Assembly: GCF_914767665.1 (NCBI RefSeq)
Contig: NC_059501.1
Coordinates: 25,768,501-25,832,500, forward strand
Direction: 5' to 3'
From: Harmonia axyridis
Lineage: Eukaryota > Arthropoda > Insecta > Coleoptera > Coccinellidae
DNA length: 64,000 bases
Under the pieces are notes generated by a model. The model ran no database searches and was not told where the DNA came from. It was given only the letters and a program-made list of their open reading frames with translations. The position numbers were made by a program, and so were the translations under genes. This document shows positions 8,723 to 19,599 of this stretch, piece by piece. Within the stretch, counting starts at the first letter, position 1. Every line of letters starts with the position of its first letter.

Positions 8723-11700
8723 TCAAAAGCAAAATCTATCTGGTTTTCTCCTAATTCTCTTAGATTTAACATCATTAACCTCTTCCCTTTCTTTTAAATC
8801 AGGAGATTTAAAAAACTCATCCAATCTTAAATCCTCTATACTAGATATACTATTTTTCTCTGAAACATTTACTTTTATATTTTCTGAGATATCTCCCATA
8901 GAGATATTGCTAAAATCTAATATTTGATTCAGATGCCGGTGCCAATATTTGTTCAGTTCTGGTATGTAAATTAAATAAGTTCGCGGTCCAATCTTCTCCT
9001 TAATTATTCCCTTGATCCATTTTGATTTAAGACCACGAAAATCTCTTGCGAGAACTATTTCATTTATACCGTATTTCCTAATTCTAGTGCCCTTATAATA
9101 TTTTTTTTGTAAACTTTGCTTTTGTTCAATATTTTTGCAAATTGCGGCATCCACCTTCTTATTTACATTAGTGGGAGGTAACAGTAAATCAAGTGAATGC
9201 CGCAATTTTCTTCCGAACAAAAGTTCAGCAGGGGATTTACCAGTGGTACAATGCGGAAAACATCTATAATCGAACAGAAAATTTTCTAAAAATGAACTTA
9301 AATTGCTGTCTCCCATTTTACCTTCTAGAGCTTTTAATAGTGACAACTTAATATTTTTAACTGAGTTTTCAGCCTGTCCATTAGTAGCAGGATGATACGG
9401 AGGTCCTTGTTTCAGTTTAATTCCATTTCGATTTAAGTATTCTGTAAACTCCCGTGAAGAAAAATAGGTTGCATTATCTGATACTAATGTTAAAGGAAAA
9501 CCAAATCTCGCAAATATGCTTCTAAGAAGTTTAATTGTGATGAGACTGCTTGGATGTCCTACTATAAATGACTCGACCCATTTTGAATATGAATCCACAA
9601 GAACAAATATGTTTTTACCCTGAAATGGACCCAAATAATCGACATGGACACGTTCCCATGGGCCGTTTGGACATTTCCATACCTCAAGGGATGCCTTTGG
9701 TGGGGCATTTCTATATTTTAAACATGCCTCACACGACTTTACCGAAACTTGTATATCATTATTCAATTCCGGCCACCAAACATACGAACGTGCAATACCT
9801 TTTGTTTTTACCATCCCCATATGGGACTTATGCAAGACTTTTAATACCATTCCTTGTAATTTTTCTGGGACTACCACTCTATTACCGTGCATTAAACAAT
9901 CGTTTACAATGTTCAAATAGTTTCTATTGACATAAAATTTTTTTAAATCCGATGTTATTTTATTCGGCCAACCGTTCTTTGTAAAAAAAATTACTTTACG
10001 TAAAAGCGCATCATCTAATGTGTGCTTCGATATTAAATTGAAGTCGATGGGTATTTCCCCATTGTTTTGGATGAAACTTATTAATAATGTGTTACTTTTA
10101 TCACCATTTTCATCATCTTTAATTGGCAATCGAGAGAAGCAATCAGCTAAATTTTCTTTGGACTTCGTGAATTCAATTTCATATTGAAAATTTGACAATA
10201 TAAGAGCCCAGCGCTGAAGTCGATTTGCTGCATAAACTGGTATTCCTTTTTTGGGGCCAAAAATTGTTACCAAAGGTTTGTGGTCAGTATGTAATATGAA
10301 TTTTTTACAATAAAGGTACTGAATAAATTTTTTTACACCAAAAATTATTGCAGCAGCTTCCTTTTCAATCTGTGAATATTTCAACTCACTTTGTGATAGA
10401 GTCCTAGAAGCGTATGCTATCGGTCTAAAACTACCTTCAATAATATGCATTATGACTGCACCTAAACCATATTGAGAAGCGTCAACAAATAAATGAACAG
10501 TTTGTTGACTATTAAAATGAACTAAAATGGTTTCTGAACCAAGAACTCTTTTGACAGTCTCAAAACTATGTACACAAGCAGTATCAAACTTCCATGAACT
10601 ATTTTTCTGTAACAATTTATAAAGTGGTTTGAGTAATGATGAAGCATTTGGTATAAAACGGTTATAATAATTGACCATTCCTAAAAAGGACTTCAATTGC
10701 GTCACATTTTGAGGATATGGCACCTTCAGAATGGCATCAATTTTCTCTTTACTCTTATGCAAACCGTTTTTATCTATAATATATCCAACATAGGCGACAC
10801 TAGGTTTAAAAAAATCACACTTACTTTTCTCAACTGTTAAACCACATTCGGACATCTTATGGAGAACACTTCGAACTTTATCGATGTGTTCTTTAATATC
10901 TTTACTCGAAATTAATATATCGTCTTGAAAACATGTCACATCTTCAAAACCCACCAGCACTTTTTCCATAATTTTTTGAAATTTCGAAGGACCAGAATGA
11001 ATGCCAAACGGTAACCTATTATAAAAAAACAAACCCCTATGAGTACTGATGGTGGTGAGTTTTTTACTTTCATCATCTAATTCGACCTGCTGAAATGCAC
11101 TAGACAAATCTATTTTGGTAAAAATAGTACCACCCTGCAATTTAGTGAACAGTTCTTCTATTCTGGGCAAAGGAAATTTATCAATTTCCAAATTTGGATT
11201 TAAAGTTACACTATAGTCTCCACATATTCTAACTGACCCATTACTTTTCAACACAGGCACAATGGGAGTAGCATAATCGCTATAATCAACAGGTGTTAGT
11301 ATATTTTCTTCAACCAATCTATCTATCTCCTTTTCCACTTTTTCTTTCAGAGCAAAAGCTATTGGTCTAGGCTTAAAAAATTTCGGTATAGAACCCTCTT
11401 TAAGTTTCAAATGAATTTTTCCTTTATTAAATAATCCCAATTTATTTGTGAAAACATTTGGAAATTCCCTATGAAAATTTTCGATATACATCCGGTTATC
11501 TGAAACTTCCATCTTATTTATGCCTAAAGAAAATTTGTTGAGAAAATCTCGACCTAATAGGGGTGGTCCCCCATTTTCTACGACATACAAAAACAAATTT
11601 TCCAACCCACCTCTGTATCCAATACAAACATCGATTTTTCCCAAGGGATGAATTTTCTTGCCATCATAAGTTTGAAATATTTCTGTACATGAAAGCAATG

Positions 11701-12703
11701 GTAAGTTTGAAAAAAAATCCGCTTTGAACCTCTCAGAAATTACAGACGCACCGGCACCGGTATCTAACTCAAATTTCACAGGAACATTATTAACAAATAC
11801 ATCAACAAAAATGGGGTCTACATTTGAGGTATTCAAATGAAAAAGTTGATTTTCTAGGTCGTTATCAATGTCAAAATTCATTGACTGATCATGTGATTCC
11901 GTTGTATTATCCTCCAAATTCAAAAAATGATTTTTAGCTGAATTTACTTTTGAACACTTTTTCGCCAAATGACCTTTATTTCCACATAGATTGCAAACAA
12001 AATTTCGATACCTGCACAAACCATAGTGAACTTTACCGCACACATCACATTCCGTTGTCCGTTTCTTCTCGAAAAGTTTTCTTTCATAACCATGATTCGA
12101 TTTCTTCTCAGGAAATTCAGGTCCAAGTTTCGTCTTCGAATAGTACATCTCCATCTCCTCTTTCTTCACATTTCCAAAAGCCACTTCAGTCTTGCATGTA
12201 GCCTCTTTTCTGCATGCTACTTCAATTGCCATTTCAAAAGTGAGTTTTGTTTCGTCTTCTTCGAATAGCCTGTCCATTATAGGCCCCTTTTCAAACCCCA
12301 TTATGAATTTATCTCTCAAAATGGTGGATAATTCGGCCGTTTTGAAATTGCATCTGGAAGCCAGTTGTCTAACACGAGCAGCCCATTCTTGAACAGATTC
12401 TTCTTTGGCTTTAGAACAATTATAGAATTTCTGTCTTTCTGGAAAAACTAATTTCGCCGGAGCGAAGTATGTATCGAAGTACTTCAGTAAATTATCGAAG
12501 TCTTTATCTTGTGGAGTATCCGGGATACACAAACTGTTCAAAAGCTGAAAACTGCTTTCGCTGCAACAGTTTAGAAATATTGCCCTTTTTATTGCGGGAT
12601 CGGTTATGTTGTTTGCTGCGAAGTAGTTCGTTAACTGCACTTTGTAGATTGTCCAGTCAGAAACACTAACATTGAACTCCCGTAAATGACCTATGGCTGC
12701 CAT
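8723..12703 (-). CDS. Gag-Pol polyprotein of the Mag-like retrotransposon
   Basis: A single 1326-residue frame encodes all functions. The N-terminal part (about 1-190) is a retrotransposon Gag capsid-like region. Nucleocapsid-like zinc knuckles follow at about 219-250; the last is CNLCGNKGHLAKKC, a perfect CX2CX4HX4C. An aspartic protease has DTGA at 314-317 and LLGRDFL at about 382. Reverse transcriptase spans about 440-640, with its catalytic FQDD at 592-595. RNase H runs from about 737 to 857, starting with FVDAS. The integrase has an H958/H961/C991/C994 zinc finger and a D1022, D1076, E1112 triad with the classic 35-residue spacing. No stop or frameshift is present. Gag and Pol are fused in one frame, so no ribosomal frameshift is needed. 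Proteins would act in cytoplasmic particles and then integrate cDNA in the nucleus. Confidence 0.95.
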   Translation of the reverse strand: MAAIGHLREFNVSVSDWTIYKVQLTNYFAANNITDPAIKRAIFLNCCSESSFQLLNSLCIPDTPQDKDFDNLLKYFDTYFAPAKLVFPERQKFYNCSKAKEESVQEWAARVRQLASRCNFKTAELSTILRDKFIMGFEKGPIMDRLFEEDETKLTFEMAIEVACRKEATCKTEVAFGNVKKEEMEMYYSKTKLGPEFPEKKSNHGYERKLFEKKRTTECDVCGKVHYGLCRYRNFVCNLCGNKGHLAKKCSKVNSAKNHFLNLEDNTTESHDQSMNFDIDNDLENQLFHLNTSNVDPIFVDVFVNNVPVKFELDTGAGASVISERFKADFFSNLPLLSCTEIFQTYDGKKIHPLGKIDVCIGYRGGLENLFLYVVENGGPPLLGRDFLNKFSLGINKMEVSDNRMYIENFHREFPNVFTNKLGLFNKGKIHLKLKEGSIPKFFKPRPIAFALKEKVEKEIDRLVEENILTPVDYSDYATPIVPVLKSNGSVRICGDYSVTLNPNLEIDKFPLPRIEELFTKLQGGTIFTKIDLSSAFQQVELDDESKKLTTISTHRGLFFYNRLPFGIHSGPSKFQKIMEKVLVGFEDVTCFQDDILISSKDIKEHIDKVRSVLHKMSECGLTVEKSKCDFFKPSVAYVGYIIDKNGLHKSKEKIDAILKVPYPQNVTQLKSFLGMVNYYNRFIPNASSLLKPLYKLLQKNSSWKFDTACVHSFETVKRVLGSETILVHFNSQQTVHLFVDASQYGLGAVIMHIIEGSFRPIAYASRTLSQSELKYSQIEKEAAAIIFGVKKFIQYLYCKKFILHTDHKPLVTIFGPKKGIPVYAANRLQRWALILSNFQYEIEFTKSKENLADCFSRLPIKDDENGDKSNTLLISFIQNNGEIPIDFNLISKHTLDDALLRKVIFFTKNGWPNKITSDLKKFYVNRNYLNIVNDCLMHGNRVVVPEKLQGMVLKVLHKSHMGMVKTKGIARSYVWWPELNNDIQVSVKSCEACLKYRNAPPKASLEVWKCPNGPWERVHVDYLGPFQGKNIFVLVDSYSKWVESFIVGHPSSLITIKLLRSIFARFGFPLTLVSDNATYFSSREFTEYLNRNGIKLKQGPPYHPATNGQAENSVKNIKLSLLKALEGKMGDSNLSSFLENFLFDYRCFPHCTTGKSPAELLFGRKLRHSLDLLLPPTNVNKKVDAAICKNIEQKQSLQKKYYKGTRIRKYGINEIVLARDFRGLKSKWIKGIIKEKIGPRTYLIYIPELNKYWHRHLNQILDFSNISMGDISENIKVNVSEKNSISSIEDLRLDEFFKSPDLKEREEVNDVKSKRIRRKPDRFCF

Positions 12704-12752
12704 TTCAACTACTACCGTAAAGAAAATTTCAGTAACTTGTAAACTATCGATG

Positions 12753-12770
12753 ACGTCATCCTCGTCGCCA
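12753..12770 (-). other. Primer-binding site, tRNA-Ser(GCU)
   Basis: One base inside the 5' LTR the minus strand reads TGGCGACGAGGATG. This is the complement of the 3' end, including CCA, of the conserved animal tRNA-Ser(GCU), which ends CATCCTCGTCG plus CCA. Mag elements are known for serine-tRNA priming. Confidence 0.75.
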
Positions 12771-12771
12771 C

Positions 12772-12970
12772 TGTAATGTTCTCGATATATTAAACCAACA
12801 CACTATTTTATATATCTTTATTTCTTAACGACCAAATACATACTGAATCAAATGAACATCAAAAAAAGCATATATTATACCATATTTATGATAAGAACAG
12901 AAAGTGTATTTCACATTCTAAACAAATAAAAGTCACATTCTATTAATGTATATCGTTCGTATACATCACA
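12772..12970 (-). promoter_or_regulatory. 5' LTR of the Mag-like element
   Basis: This is the upstream LTR in the element's own orientation, and would carry the promoter and polyadenylation signals. I do not identify a particular TATA box with confidence because the LTR is AT-rich throughout. Confidence 0.9.
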
Positions 12971-13134
12971 ATTTCGTAACGAAAAATTGAAATAAATGCA
13001 AAAAAATTCAATATTTCATTTTTTGGCGGTTTTTAATATACCTGAAAAATCTATTTTTCGTGAATGACTTTCCTATACAAAAATTTTAGTACTCTATTGT
13101 ATAAATACTACGACGGTATTATTTCCTCAATGTA
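12971..13134 (+). repeat. Tandem array unit 3, part b
   Basis: The unit resumes after the LTR element with ATTTCGTAACGAAAAATTG and runs to TTCCTCAATGT. There it is interrupted again by the foldback element. It lacks the 389-bp insert seen in unit 1. Confidence 0.75.
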
Positions 13135-14005
13135 CAGGGTGTCCCGTGAACCAACTGATGCTGATAGCTTAAGTAATGCCGGACCAGAATATTCTAATTT
13201 GATTTCAGTAAAAGTGTCTTAGTTTTCGAGCTATCGACAGTTTTATGAACATCGTCAAAATCTTCACCTTAGTCAGTGCCATAGCTACAAATGTTGCTAT
13301 ATTGTTATTCTTTTTTCGATCGAAAATAACATCCTACCCAACATGTTCAAAGATCAAAGATGCGTATGGTATGCTCAGAAAAAAGGAATGATTCCAAATT
13401 TTTAATTTTTTCAAATTTCCTAATCCAACTTTGATCGTTTCTGCTATGATAAAATTAAATCAAACTAACTCGGCATGTTATTCCAGAAGTTAGACTCTTG
13501 AGTTAAATTTTCTTTAAAATATACTTTTCGGCTTGAAACTAAGGAAAAAAATTTGACATTTTGATGAAAGGGTAGCTCATTCTGGGATTCGTATTTCAAG
13601 ACTTTTATTCGGAAAATTAATTATCAATGTGTTATTATTGTTGAAATAAATGTTAGAATTGCTTGCAACAGGCTTGAATGCAAGCATGAAATTTTTTTGA
13701 AAATGAAGTTGGATTACGAATTTTGAAAAAAATTAAAATTCGGAATTCTGAGCATACCATACGCATCTTGTGAAAATCTTTGGTCATGTGGGGTAGGCTG
13801 ACCTACCTGTAATTTTCGATAGAAAGAGAAATAACAAAATACCAACATTTTTGTAGCTGTGGCACTCAGAATAATGACTAGGTAAGGTGTAGATTTTGAC
13901 GATTTTCATAAAACTGTTGATATTTCTAAAACAAATACACTTTTACTAAAATCAAATTTGGATATTCTGGTGGGGCAGGACCTAAGCTATCAGCATACGG
14001 CGGGT
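13135..14005. mobile_element. Foldback element with arms of about 300 bp
   Basis: The left arm (13135 to about 13435) begins ACAGGGTGTCCCG. The right arm (about 13715 to 14005) is its imperfect reverse complement, and the two share long stretches around GCGTATGGTATGCTCAGAA and TAGCTATGGC/TAGCTGTGGC. The outermost bases of the right arm are missing or diverged. A lone right arm of the same family at about 43495-43694 keeps the CGGGACACCCTGT end. No coding frame is present. Such elements are moved by a transposase supplied in trans; the superfamily is not clear. Confidence 0.75.
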
Positions 14006-14634
14006 GACTTCGGTCAACGGTTGGCGGTTGACGGCATACAGACTGTATGCATTGAAATCAATATAAAGATGTGAACTAAATTCCAAAAAATGGTTTTGGA
14101 AACTGATGATAACATTATAGTTATAGAAATTATTAAGTGGGAGCCATGCCTTTTATAATGAATTGAAATTTTGGAAGGGAAATAGATGGGTTTTATAGAG
14201 ACAAGTAAAATACGTCAATTTTAAACTATCGTTTGGACCTGAACGGTTCATCGGACAAAAAAAATTAATGAAAGAAATTTTCAGGAAGATTGATGTACTT
14301 TGTTTTTTATGTACAGGTCATCAACGAAAAATTGATATCTAAAAAAATGAGACAGATAAAATACGTAAATTTTAAATATCTTTTAAGCCAAAACAGTTCA
14401 TCGGACAAAATACCTTGAAAGAAGAACTTTGTATGAAATTTTATATTCTTCGTTTTTTAGAGGATGGAAAAATTCATATTTTCCGAGTGCAAAAAACCAC
14501 CAAGAAATTTTGGTGGCAAACCTCAGGTTCCGATTCACACCCCCAAAAACATTAAAACTCGAAGAAATCAAAACTACTCAAAACTTTCCTGTGAAGACCA
14601 CATATTGACTGGACTAGTATTGCATAATTGAGTA
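14006..14634. other. Insertion within tandem unit 3, mixed origin
   Basis: Sequence between the foldback element and the resumption of unit 3. It includes an inverted copy (14481-14605) of the unit's own GTTTTGGGGTAG to GTTTGCCACC region. The rest (14006-14480) contains two loosely similar stretches, each with a TCATCGGACAAAA motif (about 14250 and 14399), and no gene. Confidence 0.45.
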
Positions 14635-15225
14635 TCAAAATTGTAAATATGCCAAAAACTGAGTACAGTTTGTTCCTATCGGTTTTCCCAATTTCGTTGT
14701 CTCGTGTGGGGATCTCAAAATCCCTTTGAGCTAGAAAAAATGAAGGGCAAATTTTCGGGCTAGATTTTTAAAAGAATTAATTTGGTGAAAACCGCTACTT
14801 CATTAATTCAACTGATTTCAAGCTATAAGAGAAAATTGGCAAATGGCGTAAAATCAAAAGCTCTCATAACATTTTTATTTCTGGTGCCATAAACAGTAGC
14901 GCTCCTTTCCTTCTGGAATGTATTTACCTAATTGACCATATATTCAAAAAACAAATTCTCTCTCTTCTCGAATTCAATTATCGCCATATCGTTTGTTATA
15001 CGAATTCATCACATGAACTTTTGAAAATGAAAATAAAATTCTGCTGCCAACAATAGAACAAGAGAAATCAAAAAAATCATATTAATAAAAATATAAATGA
15101 AAAATATGTATCACACCAAAGACTAGTTTTAATAAGATCCATTCGGGACTTTCCTTTTGGAAAGACATCTATTACTTCATCGAAGTTTTTCCATGAATTC
15201 GATAAAAGGAAATTATGTTTTTCGG
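14635..15225 (+). repeat. Tandem array unit 3, part c (decayed)
   Basis: The unit resumes at CAAAATTGTAAATATGCC and ends near TGTTTTTCGG. It is more diverged than units 1 and 2. The 85-codon frame is interrupted by stops and by about 50 extra bases around 14860-14925. Confidence 0.75.
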
Positions 15226-16918
15226 CCTATTTATCTTCGCAACACAAAGCTTTTTCAAAAATCATCAAAGGATAAAGTATCCTTGAAATAGTCCAAGGAA
15301 TAACCTCTTGAATTTTTTTCCTAGCCGCGTGTTAATCTATCACCCTTTATAAACGAAACGTTGACTTAGTCCAAAGTGGTCGCTTGATTTCAATGGTCCT
15401 AACCTAATAACAACGAATCTATTTCTTATAATTTCATATGAATTTTGCGAATCCAATTTAAGAGCAGTATTTCACATTATAATAAAAATTTCAATTTCAA
15501 ATTAAATAATTAGGAAATTGAGATCATATTTTCTAGCTTAGTTTTCAATGGAATGAATAAAAATTCTATTTATAATCTACACAAAATGCAATTCTGCGAT
15601 ACTGCATTGAACGTGAAACTGCAATCTAAATGTGACAGAACGGCAATCAAGTCATAAATCAAGAGCTTTGAATAATATCCTTATGGCAAGTAGATTGACA
15701 TCGATGTTGCCGGGTGAGTTGGCATGAAAGTCCATGCAAATTTTACTGAGATATCTATATACATATATGAAACAGAATTAATGGATGAAGTAGAATATGT
15801 CCCTTCATATCACATAAACTGGGATATCGTAAAAAAATAAATATACAGAATCTCGTAATAACGAATTTTTTTTTCTGGTTGGTTGTAACTGAATGAGATT
15901 GTAAATTCAACAAAAAGTTTATTATGTGGTCTTTCGGCAGAGTAGGTGTACTTTAGCACTCACTACCCTGAAAATCATCATCAACACCCAATGATATATC
16001 GTGCGTGAGTTTCATAATTTTTGGGTTTTATTTCAGTAATTTTTGGTTCCGTCGCGGAATTCCAACACAAATTAATTTCTGAAAAAACAGTTGACACAAA
16101 ATAGAGACATTAGGAAACTTGTTTGATATGAAAATAGAGAATTTTTTTGTCGAAAAGTCGAAAAGCTTTGAAGTGATTTCAATTTCAGTTATGAAATAAA
16201 AGACTATACTGAGATTGTCAATAACTAGTGAAATTTATTAGAATATTTAAAAAAATGGGAAATTAAAGGAGATTTATTTATATTTTCCCTTGAATTGTCA
16301 CAAACATCTGAAAATACCGAACTTTACAGGGCAATCAGAGTCAAGAGTCAAGATTGCATTATCTATAACTCAAACTTGACTATAGCCACAGCTTTAGATT
16401 GGTTCATTTGAAAACAGCGTGAAAGAGTCAATATCAGTAAGATCGATTCCTGAACAAATCCTTGGAAAATTTGCAGCAATTTTATAGATATTTGCAATCA
16501 TTTTCAGCATTGCACTATTTACTTGCAGCAATAAAAATTCTGCTTATCTCCATAATCCACTTCGCCCTTTTTTTGGGAGGTATCAGTTGCTGGTCTATAA
16601 TAATTGGTGATATGCCTTTGGTAATTTTGATTCTTCTTTCTTCACTAACTATTTTTTCTGGAAATTATTATATGTATTGTAATATTATGTGATGTACTGA
16701 TATATTGTATATATTCTTAGGTATGTCATATATTGAATTGATTTTGACACCATCTGTGATATTGAGATGAAAAAATATTATTATTGTTATATACAACAAA
16801 TTAATCGGATGAGAATAATCGTGAGTTGGTATAAGTTATTTTTTTTTTATTTTTCTGTTATAAATCAAGATGCATTTGAATAAATCTTAAAATATGGTTG
16901 AAAGGTTAACCATTTAGA
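15226..16918. other. No supported gene
   Basis: AT-rich sequence. A 76-codon frame at 16462-16692 would encode mostly hydrophobic residues, as expected by chance in T-rich DNA, and has no homologue I recognise. A segment around 15355-15410 (GAAACGTTGACTTAGTC) resembles one at about 60585-60640, so it is part of a dispersed repeat. Confidence 0.5.
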
Positions 16919-17112
16919 GTTTTTTCTTCGAAATGTTATTCCCCTACACTGTCGCATAAAATTGGGCAATTTAGATTGTATAACATAACATAAGTTTTTA
17001 TATTCTATACATTTCATTTTTTCTTCGAAATGTTATTCCCCTACACTGTCGCATAAAATTGGGCAATTTAGATTGTACAACATAACATAAGTTTTTATGT
17101 TCCATACATTCT
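16919..17112 (+). repeat. 97-bp tandem duplication, two copies
   Basis: The sequence CTTCGAAATGTTATTCCCCT and what follows it repeat at an interval of 97 bases (16926 and 17023). Only a few substitutions separate the two copies, for instance GTATAAC against GTACAAC, so the duplication is recent. No function is suggested. Confidence 0.9.
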
Positions 17113-18589
17113 ATACATTGGGTGAATATAATAATCAATGAAAGATCGATTGAGTAGATGTATCAATCAATAGATTTATCATGTGTGAATCAAATTGTGA
17201 GTTTATAAGCTGTATATCCTAAACTTTGTGACATCATTCCACTCCACTCAATATGACATCATTCCACTCCACTCAATGTCAAACACATTTTTTCTTGAAA
17301 ATTCGACTATATTCCTCTCAACAGTCACCTTCAAGAGTGGTACATTAACTTCAACACTCCTCTCACTTTTCAGTACCTTTGCAGTACAGAGATTCATCTC
17401 GCTTCAGAAATAACAACTAAATTTAAAGTCAGTGTAGGTTCCACCATTTTACTTCTAACTGCTGTTCTCGATGCAGTCTGAATAAGATTTGTCACATTAT
17501 TTTTTCTCATCAAAAACAGTGTTTTATCAATACCCACATGAAATTAGTTTTAATCCATTTTTCAAAAACCAACGAATGTAGCGTCATTTTACCTTTAATA
17601 TTTCGATTCATTCTTAAGTCTATTACGATAATAGTAATATAAATCATTTCATCGTGATTTTGTTAATGTTAAACATAAAAACAAAGAATATTCGAAATCT
17701 AATATTATCATAATAAAAAAAAACGAAGAGATAATGAATCATTGAATTAGAAGAATAATTGTTTCATTTATGTTCCTATTTTGATCAGAAATAAAAGAAA
17801 TTCAATCATAATTGAAATATCATCCAATCTCGGTATAATATATTAAATATGACAACCCTGTCGATAGCTGGACATCTCCTGACCAGGCGAAGGGTGAGGG
17901 GTGTGATGGTCAGTTGGCTAAATGCTGTAACTGGCGGTCAGAGGCCCTCTCTCGTCTAGTAGACGAACTGAGACAACTACTTTCCCTCAACCACACGACT
18001 TGTAACCTAGCGCCGCACCCCTTTGGATTATTAAAAGCAGGAACTAATTCTTGCAGCGCCTGAACGAAGGTAGAAATAGAGAAAGATGGAGTTAGTCAGG
18101 GGTGTATTCGGGAGAAATATACGGATCATTCGAACTACATAAATTTTCCACTTCGTTTGTTGAATCAATTCTTGCTTCGCATAATGCTCCAGAGAAATTT
18201 AAGGTTATGTTCCAAGTATAAATTCCTTAAAAAATTGGATTGAGAAGTAAACATGAAATCATGAATAAATATGATAATCCAGTATATACGTATATTCAAC
18301 CTGGAAAAGACTGAACTTGATGAATCTTGTACAGGTTGCTGTGGGATGAATCTGTTAAGTTATCCAACACGAGAACACTGTGTTAACTTGAGGAAGGTCG
18401 AAGAACCCCAACATTTTCGGACTTTTTTTTGATCTTTTGCTCATATAACTTCTAAATTAGGTATTTTTCGAACAAAACGTTCATTTTCAAAGTTGTAGAG
18501 CATTATATTCGCTACAATTATTTATTTATAAACTTTCTCTAAGCCGAGATACAGCCGATCCAAATTAGAGGAATTTTCTCAAAATGGCA
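17113..18589. other. No supported gene; includes a GC-richer island at 17860-18060
   Basis: Most is AT-rich. The island from 17860 to 18060 stands out for base composition and CpG content but has no long open frame and no second copy here. It could be a fragment of an LTR, a conserved noncoding element or part of a host transcript. I cannot decide among these. Confidence 0.4.
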
Positions 18590-19260
18590 AAAATTGCCGA
18601 AAAACGAAGCTGTACGATGTATTCTTTCCCAGCACCTGGGGAGTAGATTTCGGTGCCCAAAAATGCAATATATTTGATAAAGGGTTCCTGATGCATAGAG
18701 TGGTTTGGTTGGACGATGTCAAGTGAAGCAACATTTCAGGTAGTCTGCCAAAACTATATATCAAAAGGCACTTTGGGAACAATACCGTAGTGGTTTTTGA
18801 TCCTAGTGGGATAAGCTACCAAAGCACTAAGGCCTTAAAAACGTTCGGCATTCTTTGCTGAGTTGCTAAGTTTGTGTTTTCCAGAACAACCTCAGTCAGC
18901 ACCATCACGCAGAAAAAATTTCTCTTCAACGACAGAAACAAGATGAAATGTATAACTATGCTGAAGGGTGCCTGGCAACCAAAGGGGATCCAAGTCAAGC
19001 AGTCAGTAGAAGACGCTGATGAGTACGACAGTGTATTCATTATGGGAGAAGACATTGATCTTCTAGTGCTGCTAAATGCTTTGGGGTTTTCGAAGAAAAA
19101 AGTCTATTTCCAGAAAAGTGGAAATGGTAAACCTCAACCGTCCTTTTTTTTTCACTCTTTCAAACACAGGCCCCCAAGACATACCTCAGCATTCTTTAGT
19201 ATTGGAAAGAAGATGGTGATGTAGATGTACCTACCATTCATTTAGGACTTACCAAAGAGG
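18590..19260 (+). pseudogene. Relic of a repeated gene with a PIN/flap-nuclease-like motif
   Basis: The plus-strand translation, with a stop and gaps, shows KGFLMHRVVW, then RHFGNNTVVVFDPSG, then a longer frame (18874-19224). That frame has a KQSVEDADEYDSVFIMG segment, followed by EDIDLLVLLNALG and a TSAFFSIGKK motif. The GEDIDLLVLL and GCDTTSAFF-type motifs recur in a family of uncharacterised, often multicopy, animal proteins that I recall as resembling PIN/XPG-type nucleases. Here the frame is broken upstream and after SAFF, so it is dead. The family name is from memory and tentative. Confidence 0.45.
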
Positions 19261-19599
19261 CCTGATTTGGTTGTGAAGTTAAGGAGTCTACGAAAAGCTG
19301 CCACCAAACGAGGTGGGTATGACTATATTCACTTTTGAAACAAAGTCACCAGTGTTAATTGAGTGATTTTTATCTTTGTAAAAAGGCTGGTCTATTCTGC
19401 TCCGCAGTATGCAAGCAAGCACTGCGTGGGCATAGGATGCGAAAACAGACATCAATGAAGTTGATACTGATAAGAATTAGGAAAATCTCACGCTTCTAGA
19501 CATGTTTATGGATAATGAATTCAACTGCGACATTGGAAATCAGAACCACTCTGAAAATTCAAGTTTCTTGATCCACAGGTCTTTTTTTGTGTATAAGGA
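19261..19599. other. Unassigned spacer, possible continuation of the PIN-like relic
   Basis: Short coding-like stretches occur on the plus strand (19280-19450) but carry stops. No clear gene. Confidence 0.3.

Larger units (their letters stand above)
8446..12970 (-). mobile_element. Full-length Ty3/Gypsy LTR retrotransposon, Mag-like
   Basis: The element is 4525 bp with two 199-bp LTRs that look identical base for base. The LTRs begin TG and end CA, and a 5-bp target duplication (ATTTC) flanks the element. On the minus strand the order is 5' LTR (12772-12970), primer-binding site, one continuous gag-pol frame, polypurine tract, 3' LTR (8446-8644). The primer-binding site matches the 3' end of a tRNA-Ser(GCU), and the RT active site is FQDD. 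Both are consistent with the Mag lineage. Identical LTRs and an unbroken frame indicate a recent, possibly still mobile, insertion. Confidence 0.95.

Noticed and set aside
9568..9930. 120-codon plus-strand frame
   Set aside because: It is a shadow of the minus-strand gag-pol gene in the integrase region.
16462..16692. Small membrane protein of 76 residues
   Set aside because: Hydrophobic translation is expected from T-rich DNA, and there is no supporting motif or copy.
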